From the NCBI GenBank assembly GCA_031413955.1, contig JANOGB010000316.1, positions 1 through 8,285 on the forward strand: 8,285 nt of DNA, read 5' to 3'. The notes under the pieces are model-generated. The model did no database searches. It had not been told where the DNA came from and saw nothing but the letters and a program-made list of their open reading frames with translations. Source of the stretch: JABFRZ01 sp031413955 (lineage in GTDB: Bacteria; Planctomycetota; UBA1135; GCA-002686595). This document shows positions 1 through 6,190 of the stretch, piece after piece. The position numbers and the translations under genes were made by a program. Within the stretch, counting starts at the first letter, position 1. Each line of letters opens with the position of its first letter.

Positions 1-62
1 GAACGCGGCGCGACGACGCTGAAGAATTATCTGGATGACGGCGGTTTCCCCGGCGCGTTACG

Positions 63-81
63 AGAACCGGCCGCCGGCTCT
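63..81 (-). terminator. Weak hairpin after the selenoprotein gene
   Basis: On the minus strand, AGAGCCGG (81-74) pairs with CCGGUUCU (70-63) over 8 bp including one G-U wobble, with a CGG triloop, 16 nt past the stop codon. No U-tract follows on the minus strand. On the plus strand the same hairpin has an A-C mismatch but is followed by the pyrimidine run tccctttctctt (82-93), so it could instead end a plus-strand gene entering from the left. Direction is undecided. Confidence 0.35.
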
Positions 82-97
82 TCCCTTTCTCTTGGCC

Positions 98-1099
98 TCA
101 ATGCCGACCGCCCGCTCCACCCAGCACGTCGGGCGCGAGCCCGAGATAAGGATCCTCGAGCTCGACCCCGAGCACGTGCCGGTAGACGTCGGCCGTGATC
201 TCCGTGGGTCGAGCGAAGGGACGCTCGAGCAGGAGCGCGCTCGCCAGGGGATAACGGTGCGCGCGGTTGTACTGGGTGTCCCGGCGCAGGGCTTCGGTGT
301 CACCGAGTGAGACCCGGGGCAAAACGGTCTCGTCGAGGCGACGCTCGACACGCATCTTGGAGAGATCGAATACCGCGATGGGGTCCTCCGCGACGACCTC
401 GCCCGCTCGCGACCGGGCGACCAGGGTCTCGTGCCAGAGCGTCACGGTGCTGCGCCACGTGTCGGCGGACGAGGACGGCGCGGGTTCGGCGGAGCGGCCA
501 GGTGAGAGCGTCTCGAGTTCCAGCGGGAGCGCGGCGAGGGTGCCGCCCAGAGCGCGCTTCAACCGCAGGGCTTGTTCCAGCCGCCGCACGTACTCCTGCG
601 CGTCGACCAGGCCCGGAACCAGGTCGAAGACCTCGCCCGCGCTCGTGCACAGGTACGTCACGATGTTTCCGTGCAGGGTCCGCTCGAGCGTGCGCCCGTC
701 GCCGAAGTCGATCGTGACGTGCGGCACGGGCCGTACGCTTTGCCAGGCGCACTCGAACTCCTGTGAGAGGAAGCGCGCCACGTCGGGCTGCGAGAAGAGC
801 ACGCTCCTCGCGATGCGCGCGTTGGTTCAGCAGAACTCCTCGTCGAGTTTTCCGAGCAGCTGGAACAGCAGCACGGGCCTGTGCGAGCGCGCGGCGGCCG
901 CGCAGGCAGCGTCGAAGTCGGCGTGCCAGGGCACCAGGCCGGGCGCCACCATGCTCGGAACTCCCCGCACGGTAGATGGCAGCGCGGACTCGAGCGGCAG
1001 CTCGACCGCCTGCTTGGTGATGTCGCGGTCGGAGCGCTGGAGCGATTGCGGGAGCAAGGTCGCCAGCAGGAAGGAATGGAGCGTCGTCAGGGTGATCAT
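98..1099 (-). CDS. Thioredoxin-fold selenoprotein, UGA (829-827) read as selenocysteine
   Basis: Likely a thiol/selenol redox protein. Read from ATG 1099-1097 to TGA 100-98 with the internal UGA decoded, it has 333 residues. The UGA-split halves share one frame: residues 1-90 lead directly into Sec91 and TNARIARSVLFSQPDV. Residues about 60-180 resemble the Thioredoxin_7/DsbD-gamma type: a buried strand (RPVLLFQLL), the active-site loop, then a helix with the characteristic LFSxPxVAxFL. In this alignment Sec91 takes the place of the first Cys of CxxC, Ala94 that of the second, and Cys90 sits next to Sec91. Cys117 and Cys151 also occur. Residues 1-20 are hydrophobic and could be a signal peptide, though without basic n-region residues. 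A C-terminal extension (about 210-333) has no function I recognise. The start has only a weak ribosome site. It lies 142 bp downstream of the response regulator on the same strand. The alternative, a nonsense-mutated pseudogene, is disfavoured by the hairpin after the UGA and by intact coding on both sides. Confidence 0.82.
790..811 (-). promoter_or_regulatory. Candidate bacterial SECIS element
   Basis: In the minus-strand mRNA, 15 nt after the UGA, a 22-nt hairpin forms inside the coding sequence. The arms GCGAGGAG (811-804) and CUUCUCGC (797-790) pair over 8 bp with one G-U wobble, closing a CGUGCU hexaloop. An alternative fold pairs GCGAG/CUCGC and GAGC/GCUC with a bulged UU. The loop starts about 23 nt after the UGA and carries GU. 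Known bacterial SECIS elements have a short stem-loop just 3' of the UGA, a G/GU in the apical loop and often a bulged U, as in E. coli fdhF. The position and shape match; SelB binding is inference. Confidence 0.72.
827..829 (-). other. In-frame UGA, predicted selenocysteine codon (Sec91)
   Basis: The plus-strand bases TCA read as UGA on the minus strand. The codons before it encode GKLDEEFC and those after it TNARIARS, with no other stop between 1099 and 100. The codon falls at the nucleophile position of a thioredoxin motif, where Sec commonly replaces Cys. The genuine stop is a second UGA at 100-98, which has no comparable hairpin 15-40 nt downstream; the weak hairpin there (81-63) lies beyond a purine-rich spacer. 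Confidence 0.8.
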
Positions 1100-1110
1100 G
1101 GGAGTTGCAA

Positions 1111-1226
1111 GCGGGTCTTCGCCCGCCTTCGCAATCCCGGTGCCGCTCCGGCGCGGAGCCCCGGCGGCGTTCCGCCGCGGACCGAGGAGCTCTGCCTGTA
1201 TCCGCTCGGATACGGGGCCTGTATCC
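1111..1226. repeat. Cluster of short perfect inverted repeats between response regulator and selenoprotein genes
   Basis: The 142-bp gap 1100-1241 contains five small inverted repeats: GCGGG/CCCGC (1111-1126, 6-nt loop), GCTCCG/CGGAGC (1145-1159, 3-nt loop), GCGGCG/CGCCGC (1164-1178, 3-nt loop), GTATCC/GGATAC (1198-1213, 4-nt loop) and GGATAC/GTATCC (1208-1226, 7-nt loop). The last two share the arm 1208-1213. None is followed by a T-run, so a classical intrinsic terminator is not evident. Possible roles are termination or attenuation after the regulator gene, or operator sites upstream of the selenoprotein gene. Confidence 0.5.
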
Positions 1227-1241
1227 CGGCGCTCGCGCCGC

Positions 1242-2564
1242 TCAGAGCCCGTGCTTCTTGATCAAGCGCGCCAGGTAGCTGCGCTGCAACCCGAGGCGCC
1301 GCGCGGCCTCGCTCTGGTTCCCGCCCGCCTCGGCCAGGGTCTGGCGGATCAGCTCGCACCGGAAGGCCTCGACGCGGCCGTGAAAGCCATCCGCGCTCGG
1401 TCCGGTGCTCGCGTGGAACTCCTCGGGCAGGTCGTGGGGCTGCAGGACCTCACCCTCGGCCAGCACAACGGCGCGCTCGAGGACGTTGCGCAATTCGCGC
1501 ACGTTGCCGGGCCAGGCGTGGGCGGCGAGGCGCGCCAGGGTCTCGTCGGCGAGCGCGAGCCCCGGTCGCTTCACCTCGTGCGCGAGGATCGCGAGGAAGT
1601 GGTGCGCGAGCGCGGCCACGTCGCGCGGCCGTTCGCGCAGGGGCGGGAGCTCGAGCGCGATGACGTTCAGGCGATAGTAGAGGTCCTCGCGGAACGATCC
1701 GGCGGCGACGCGCGCGCGCAGATCGTGGTTCGTGGCGGCGATCACGCGTAGATCGGCCGCGAGCTCGCGCTGGCCGCCGACACGCCGGAAGGTCCGCTCC
1801 TCGAGGACGCGCAGCAGCTTCCCCTGCAGTGCCGGCGACGTGTCGCCGATCTCGTCGAGGAACAGGCTGCCGCCGTGCGCGGCCTCGATGCAGCCTGCGC
1901 GCGCCGCGTGCGCGCCGGTGAAGGCGCCCTTCTCGTGTCCGAACAGCTCGGATTCGAGCAGCGACTCCGCCAGGGCGGCGCAGTTCACGGCCACGAACGG
2001 GCCGTCCGCGCGCGCGCTCGCGCGGTGGATCTCGCGCGCCAGGACCTCCTTGCCGGTGCCGCTCTCGCCCAGCAAGAGCACGGTCGCGTCGCTGCGCGCC
2101 GCCTTGCGCGCCAGGCCGAGCACGCGCTCCATCGCAGGGTCGGCGACCACCAGGCCGTCCCGCGGCTGCGCCGCGCGCAGCGCGCGGTTCTCCGTCAGCA
2201 GCCGCGTGCGCTCGAGCGCGCGCCGCAGCGTCTCCTCGACCAGCTCGGCCTCGAACGGCTTCTGCAGGAAGTCGTAGGCGCCCGCGCGCATGGCCTCGAC
2301 CGCTTTGGCGATGCTGCCGTGGGCCGTGATCACGACCACGGTCGGCGTCAGACCCTCCTCGCGCAGCTTGCCGAGCACCCACAGTCCGTCGCCGCGCGGC
2401 AGCATCAGGTCGAGCAGCGCGAGCTCGACGCCGCTGCGGACGCGCTCGACGGCTTCCGCGCCCGACGTGGCGGTGCTCACGGCGTAGTCGCGCGCGGCGA
2501 AGCGCTCGGCCAGCGCGGCGCGGATGGCGGCGTCGTCGTCGACGATGAGCAGGCGCGCTTTCAT
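1242..2564 (-). CDS. Sigma-54-dependent response regulator, NtrC/AtoC type
   Basis: A 440-residue transcription activator that, when phosphorylated by its partner kinase, would hydrolyse ATP to open sigma-54 RNA polymerase promoters. Domains in order: receiver 3-120, with acidic D9-D11, phosphoacceptor D52, T80 and K102; AAA+ domain about 138-365, with Walker A GESGTGKE (166-173), the sigma-54 contact loop GAFTGA (213-218) and Walker B GGSLFLDEIGD (231-241); and a C-terminal Fis-type helix-turn-helix over about the last 40 residues (NQSEAARRLGLQRSYLARLIKK). All key residues are present and the length is normal for the family. The start is ATG 2564-2562, overlapping the kinase stop as ATGA, with GGAG 11 nt upstream; the longer open frame upstream of it only shadows the kinase gene. 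The target genes are unknown; the plus-strand gene at 7847 has a possible sigma-54 promoter. Confidence 0.96.
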   Translation of the reverse strand: MKARLLIVDDDAAIRAALAERFAARDYAVSTATSGAEAVERVRSGVELALLDLMLPRGDGLWVLGKLREEGLTPTVVVITAHGSIAKAVEAMRAGAYDFLQKPFEAELVEETLRRALERTRLLTENRALRAAQPRDGLVVADPAMERVLGLARKAARSDATVLLLGESGTGKEVLAREIHRASARADGPFVAVNCAALAESLLESELFGHEKGAFTGAHAARAGCIEAAHGGSLFLDEIGDTSPALQGKLLRVLEERTFRRVGGQRELAADLRVIAATNHDLRARVAAGSFREDLYYRLNVIALELPPLRERPRDVAALAHHFLAILAHEVKRPGLALADETLARLAAHAWPGNVRELRNVLERAVVLAEGEVLQPHDLPEEFHASTGPSADGFHGRVEAFRCELIRQTLAEAGGNQSEAARRLGLQRSYLARLIKKHGL

Positions 2565-4252
2565 GCCGGCGGCAGCTCCACGACCAGCCCGGCTCCCGCG
2601 CCGGATTCGACGCGCAGCTGGCCCTCGTTCAGCTCGACCAGCTTGCGCACGATCGCCAGGCCGAGCCCCGTGCCCGGGTTCTTGACGCCGTGCTGCTTGC
2701 CCTGGCGAAAAGCCTCGAACAGGAACGAGGTCTCGATCCCGGGGCCCTGGTCTTGCACGCGGAAGCCGTTCGGGGCGAGCACGATGCGCACGCTGCTGCG
2801 CGCGGGCGAGAACTTGATGGCGTTGTCGAGCAGGTTCATGAGCACGCGCTGCAGCATCGAGCGATCCGCGCGCACCGCGCCGGCGCCCTCGATCTCGAGC
2901 GTGATCGCGTGCTCGCTCGCCAGCGGCTGGAGCGCGGCCACGACCTCGCGCGCCAGGGGCAGGAGCTCGACGCGCTCGCGCTTCGGCTCGCACGCGCCCG
3001 CGTCGAGCCGCGCCATCTCGAGCAGCTCGTTCACGAGCCGGATCAGGCGCTCGAGCTCGCCCTGCACGCGCTCCAGCGTCGCGCGCTGGCCGGGCGCGAC
3101 CGTGCCCACCACGCCGTCGAGCAGGTTCGCGACCGAGAGCTTGAGCGAGGTCAGCGGCGTGCGCAGCTCGTGGCTGACGTTGGCCACGAACTCCGACTTG
3201 GCGCGGTCGAGCTCGCTCAGCGCCCCGGCCATACGGTCGAAGGCCGCGCCCAAACGGCCGATCTCGTCCGCGCGCTCGAGCCCGGCGCTGGCCGTGAAGT
3301 TGCCGCGCGCGAGCTCCTCGGCCGCACGCTCGAGGCGCGCGATGGGCCGCGTGATCCAGGCCGAGAGCACCAGGCTGGCCGCGATCGCGATGGCGGCCGC
3401 GAAGAAGACCCACAGCCTGGTCTGGCGCGCGAGAGCCGCCAGGTCGGCTTCCAGGCGCCGGGTCGACTCGCGCACCGTGATCGACCAGCCGGCCGCGACG
3501 CGCTCGGAGGCGGCGAGGGGCGCGCCCACGCTACCCACCGCGCCGAGCACGGTGCCGCGCGCGTCGCGCGCTTCCAGCTCGTACTCCGCGCCCGCCAGCG
3601 TCGCCAGCCGCGCCGCCAGCGGTGCGAAATCGACGTAGGCCACCAGCGCGCCGCCGGTTTCCGGCCGGACCACCGGAGTCGAGAGCAGCAGCGTGCGGTA
3701 GCCCTCGATGTCCGCGAGCTTGTCGTCGCGCCAATCCTTGCCCTCGTTCAGCGGAGCCAGCACCAGCGGCGCGCGCACGTTGCTCAGGATCTGCGCCTGG
3801 TTGCGCGCGTCATGGTCCGGATGGAGGCTCTGCGCCGCGTCGAATTCGGACTGCCGCGCCTGCCCGATGATCTCCGGCTGCTCGCCGCCCGCGTAGAACT
3901 GCAGCTCGAGGAAGGCCTCGGCCGGATCGACCAGACCTTGCAGGCGCTGGACCAGGAGGTCCCGCTCGCGCGCTGCGAGCTTGGCGGAACGAGGGTTCAG
4001 GCCGAAGGCGCGTTCCTCCGCGAACAGCCGCGCCACCGTGCGCAGCTTGGCGTGAGCGCGCTCGACGTGCTCCTCGATCAGCGCGCCGCAGCGTTCGGCC
4101 AAAAGGTCGTGCCGGCGCGCCATCTCCGCGCGCGCCGAGTCCTCGAAGACGCGCGGCAAGAGCAGGGCCGCGCCCAGGATCGGCGCCAGGCTCACCAGCA
4201 GGAACCGCGCCGCCAGGCGCACGGCCAGCCGAGAGCGCAGGAGGCGCAGCAT
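2561..4252 (-). CDS. Membrane sensor histidine kinase (periplasmic sensor, HAMP, HisKA, HATPase)
   Basis: A 563-residue sensor kinase that autophosphorylates and passes phosphate to the adjacent response regulator. A basic N-terminus precedes TM1 (about 16-33). Residues about 34-277 form an extracytoplasmic sensor region, probably Cache-like given its size and the YRTLLLSTPVV/GALVAYVDFAPLA strands. TM2 is about 280-300, followed by a HAMP linker (about 300-352). The dimerisation domain carries the H-box FVANVSHELRTPLTSLK with phospho-acceptor His361. The ATP-binding domain has the N-box LMNLLDNAIKFSP (471-483), G1 DQGPGI (501-506) and G2 GTGLGLAI (527-534). All catalytic boxes are intact. The start is ATG 4252-4250, 45 bp after ispG; the ribosome site is weak. 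An ATG at 4262 is out of frame. The ligand is not predictable. Confidence 0.95.
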   Translation of the reverse strand: MLRLLRSRLAVRLAARFLLVSLAPILGAALLLPRVFEDSARAEMARRHDLLAERCGALIEEHVERAHAKLRTVARLFAEERAFGLNPRSAKLAARERDLLVQRLQGLVDPAEAFLELQFYAGGEQPEIIGQARQSEFDAAQSLHPDHDARNQAQILSNVRAPLVLAPLNEGKDWRDDKLADIEGYRTLLLSTPVVRPETGGALVAYVDFAPLAARLATLAGAEYELEARDARGTVLGAVGSVGAPLAASERVAAGWSITVRESTRRLEADLAALARQTRLWVFFAAAIAIAASLVLSAWITRPIARLERAAEELARGNFTASAGLERADEIGRLGAAFDRMAGALSELDRAKSEFVANVSHELRTPLTSLKLSVANLLDGVVGTVAPGQRATLERVQGELERLIRLVNELLEMARLDAGACEPKRERVELLPLAREVVAALQPLASEHAITLEIEGAGAVRADRSMLQRVLMNLLDNAIKFSPARSSVRIVLAPNGFRVQDQGPGIETSFLFEAFRQGKQHGVKNPGTGLGLAIVRKLVELNEGQLRVESGAGAGLVVELPPA

Positions 4253-4284
4253 CGCTGCCCATGGTACGAGAACCCGCGTGCCGG

Positions 4285-4297
4285 GTCCGGAGCGGAC
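4285..4297 (-). repeat. Small hairpin directly after the ispG stop
   Basis: GTCCG (4297-4293) and CGGAC (4289-4285) pair with a CTC loop, starting on the base after the ispG stop codon. It has five GC-rich pairs and no T-run, so it is at most an RNA end-protecting or weak pausing structure in the 45-bp gap to the histidine kinase gene. Confidence 0.3.
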
Positions 4298-5437
4298 TCA
4301 GGAGCGGGAAACCGGCCGCGCCGCGATCAACGCGTCGAGCTCGTGCTTCAGCCGCCCGAGGATCTCCGCGTAGCGGTACGCGCCGAGCTCCTCGCTCCCG
4401 CGTTTCAGGTTCACGTGCGTAGGGCCGCACCAGAGGCCCAGGTCCGCGTCGTCGGTCTCGCCCGGCCCGTTCACGCGGCAGCCCATCACGGCGATCGTGA
4501 GGTCGTGCTCGGCGGCGTAGCGCGTGAGCTCCTTCACCTCCTGCGCGAGCTCGATGAACTTCTCGTTCTCGACGCGCGAGCAGGAGGGGCAGGCGATGAT
4601 GTTCAGGCCGTGGAAGAAGTTCGGCGGCACCGAGCGAAAGCGACCGGCCTCGATGTCCGCCAGGATCGCTCGCCCGACCTCGATCTCCATGCCCTTGTCG
4701 TCGAAGGGCACCGTGAGCGAGACGCGGATCGTGTCGCCGATGCCGCGCGAGAGGAGCTGCTCGAAGGCGATGCGCGTCTTGATGACGCCATCGGGCGGCA
4801 GGCCGGCTTCGGTCACGCCGAGATGCAGCGGCACGTCCGGGCGCAGCGCGGCGAAGCGTACGTTGGCCTCGACCACCTGACGCGGGTCCGAATCCTTGAT
4901 CGAGACGCAGTAGTCCGTGAAGCCGAGCGTATCGACCATTGCGCAGTGGTCGGCAGCGGAGTACACGAGCGCGTCGAGCGCGTCGGGATACCGCTCGATC
5001 CAGGCCGGCGCGATCGAGCCCGCGTTGACCCCGATGCGCAGCGCGAGGCCGTGCTCGCGCGCGACGCCCACGAGATAGGCGACCTTCTCCTCGACCGGCT
5101 TCGCCTTCTCGTGGTGGTGCAGGTGTCCCGGGTTGTAACGCAGCTTGTCGACGAATGGTGCGACCAGCTCGGCCAGCCGATAATTCTCCTGCAGATCGAC
5201 GGAGAGCAACGCCTGCGTGCGCTCGCGAACGATCTTCAGCGCCTCGACGTCGGCCTTGCTGTCGACCGCGATGCGCACCAGATCGGCCCCGGCCCGCTCG
5301 AGCAGCTCGACCTGCCGAATCGTGGCTTCGACGTCCTGCGTGCGCGTCGCCGCCATGCTCTGCACGACGATCGGCGCACTCCCGCCGAGCTCGAGCTGGC
5401 GGATACGGATGGTGCGGGTCGGACGCGGCGGGATCAT
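4298..5437 (-). CDS. ispG: 4-hydroxy-3-methylbut-2-enyl diphosphate synthase (IspG/GcpE)
   Basis: Cytoplasmic [4Fe-4S] enzyme of the methylerythritol-phosphate isoprenoid pathway. It converts 2-C-methyl-D-erythritol 2,4-cyclodiphosphate into HMBPP. The 379-residue protein has the compact bacterial two-domain form: an N-terminal TIM-barrel beginning at PIVVQSMAATRTQDVEATIRQ, with NPGH (102-105) and RIGVNAGS (134-141), then a C-terminal cluster domain. Cluster ligands are C283 and C286 (ACPSC), C320 (MGCRVNGPGE) and E327, matching the Cys3-Glu arrangement of characterised IspG. The start ATG 5437-5435 gives the canonical N-terminus; no strong Shine-Dalgarno is visible. It lies upstream of the histidine kinase on the same strand (45-bp gap), so cotranscription is possible, although the functional link is unclear. 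Confidence 0.97.
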   Translation of the reverse strand: MIPPRPTRTIRIRQLELGGSAPIVVQSMAATRTQDVEATIRQVELLERAGADLVRIAVDSKADVEALKIVRERTQALLSVDLQENYRLAELVAPFVDKLRYNPGHLHHHEKAKPVEEKVAYLVGVAREHGLALRIGVNAGSIAPAWIERYPDALDALVYSAADHCAMVDTLGFTDYCVSIKDSDPRQVVEANVRFAALRPDVPLHLGVTEAGLPPDGVIKTRIAFEQLLSRGIGDTIRVSLTVPFDDKGMEIEVGRAILADIEAGRFRSVPPNFFHGLNIIACPSCSRVENEKFIELAQEVKELTRYAAEHDLTIAVMGCRVNGPGETDDADLGLWCGPTHVNLKRGSEELGAYRYAEILGRLKHELDALIAARPVSRS

Positions 5438-5486
5438 GGATCGGCTGCGTATCGTAGCGCCAGCGAGCTAGGGCGCGAGCGCGACC

Positions 5487-5909
5487 TCAAGCGGCCTTGC
5501 GCCTCGAGCGGTACCAGGTCGCGCCAAGGATCGACGCGATCGAAAGGACACCGACGCCGAGCATCACGATTGCGGTGGAGGGGCCGGCGCGCACCGGGAA
5601 CGGATCGTGGAAGTGTGCGTTGGGTCGCAGGTAGACCTGGTCGTGCTGAAAGTCGAGGATCGTGTCGAAGCGCCCGAGAACGTCCATGCCGAGCCAGCAG
5701 CCGCTGGAGAAGCCCTTGTCCTGGCCAGGACTCTCGAGGTGAAGGACCAGCTCCGGCTCCCACGAGAGGCCCGCGATCTCGAGGCGGTTCCGGCTGCTCG
5801 TCCTGCGCATGAGCGCGCCGCCGAGGCCTGCGTTGAGCACCGAGCCGTCTAAGGCGCGGGCTTCGCTCAGTCGGGAACGCCAGGCTCCAGCCTGGCTCTG
5901 CCTCTCCAT
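5487..5909 (-). CDS. Aspartyl-protease-like C-terminal piece with terminal membrane anchor
   Basis: An open frame of 140 codons. Residues about 19-98 resemble the second half of retropepsin-like bacterial aspartyl proteases, ending in WLGMDVLGRFDTILDFQHDQVYLRPN, the usual G-M-D-x-L-x-x-F-D strand pattern. A hydrophobic segment (about 112-132) followed by the basic tail YRSRRKAA predicts a C-terminal membrane anchor. The catalytic DTG motif of the first half is absent. The first 15 residues are encoded by the inverted-repeat element 5864-5976, so the ATG at 5909 is probably not the ancestral start. I read this as the 3' part of a gene whose 5' part survives at 6190-5977. The fragment may still be translated, but proteolytic activity is unlikely. 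Confidence 0.5.
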   Translation of the reverse strand: MERQSQAGAWRSRLSEARALDGSVLNAGLGGALMRRTSSRNRLEIAGLSWEPELVLHLESPGQDKGFSSGCWLGMDVLGRFDTILDFQHDQVYLRPNAHFHDPFPVRAGPSTAIVMLGVGVLSIASILGATWYRSRRKAA

Positions 5910-5976
5910 TCTTCGAAAGGCAGAAGAGCAGAAAAGAAACGGAGCCAGGCTGGAGCCTGGCGTTCCCGGCTGAGCG
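5864..5976. repeat. REPIN-like element: two inverted REP palindromes
   Basis: Two 35-bp arms (5864-5898 and 5942-5976) are inverted copies identical at 34 of 35 positions, separated by 43 bp. Each arm contains its own palindrome, GCCAGGCTCCAGCCTGGC, an 8-bp stem with a CC loop, preceded by GGAAC. Two REP units in inverted orientation around a short spacer is the architecture of REPINs/BIMEs, which are moved in trans by RAYT-type (TnpA-REP) transposases. No transposase is in the window and no target duplication is obvious. The spacer is relatively AT-rich (cattcttcgaaaggcagaag) against its GC-rich surroundings. Confidence 0.75.
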
Positions 5977-6190
5977 GATCAGCAGCTCGCTGCCGGCCAC
6001 GAACACGGCGCGCGGGGGTGAGACGGTCCTCGGCGAGCATCAACTCGAGCACGAGCAGTTCCTGCTGCGCGCTCGGGCGCTCGAGGACGAGGAAGAGCGG
6101 GAGCAAGCGCAGAGCCTTGCGGAGCGTGAGCATGAGGGGTGGTCGGGAATCCTCCGGCGGTCGTTTGATGGGCTCCGGTTGCGAGCTCAC
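5867..6190 (-). pseudogene. 5' part of the disrupted aspartyl-protease-like membrane protein gene
   Basis: GTG 6190-6188 overlaps the sulfotransferase stop as GTGA, a typical translational-coupling start. The frame reads about 60 sensible residues: a basic stretch, a hydrophobic segment LRLLPLFLVL that could be a signal sequence, then QQELLVLELMLAEDRLTP. At the C5 run (6014-6018) sense moves to the next frame, where AVFVAGSELLIRSA continues into the repeat element. The original frame instead runs through the element and stops at 5867. Removing one C and the segment 5865-5976 would give a continuous frame ELLI-EARALDGSVL into the downstream piece. I therefore infer one ancestral gene broken by a frameshift and an insertion. 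A sequencing error in the C-run cannot be excluded. Confidence 0.5.

Noticed and set aside
98..802. Separate 234-codon gene starting at GTG 802
   Set aside because: This start would remove the active-site loop and lies inside the hairpin. The reading frame and protein pattern continue upstream through the UGA, so it is treated as the 3' part of the selenoprotein gene.
1100..1126. TTGCA upstream of the selenoprotein start as a sigma-54 -12 box
   Set aside because: There is no GG at the required distance; the -24 position reads GA.
267..1751. Long plus-strand open frame (494 codons) opposite the selenoprotein and regulator genes
   Set aside because: Its composition is Arg/Ser/Ala-rich with no recognisable domain, and it is antisense to well-supported genes; high GC creates such shadows.
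1242..3413. Extended minus-strand frame giving a 723-residue regulator
   Set aside because: The extra N-terminal 280 or so residues are Arg/Ala-rich antiparallel-frame noise over the kinase gene. The receiver domain begins precisely at ATG 2564 with the ATGA overlap.
4268..4283. Sigma-54-like sequence CGGCACG-N4-TTCTC upstream of the histidine kinase
   Set aside because: The -24 half is good, but the essential GC of the -12 element is missing, and transcription would start only a few bases before the start codon.
2690..5812. Plus-strand open frame of 1040 codons across the kinase and ispG
   Set aside because: It is antisense to two clearly conserved genes and reads as His/Arg/Ala/Leu-rich low-complexity; no start signal or domain.
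5864..5976. Reading the double palindrome as a CRISPR or an intrinsic terminator
   Set aside because: There are only two copies, inverted rather than direct, and no T-run follows either arm; the REPIN layout fits better.
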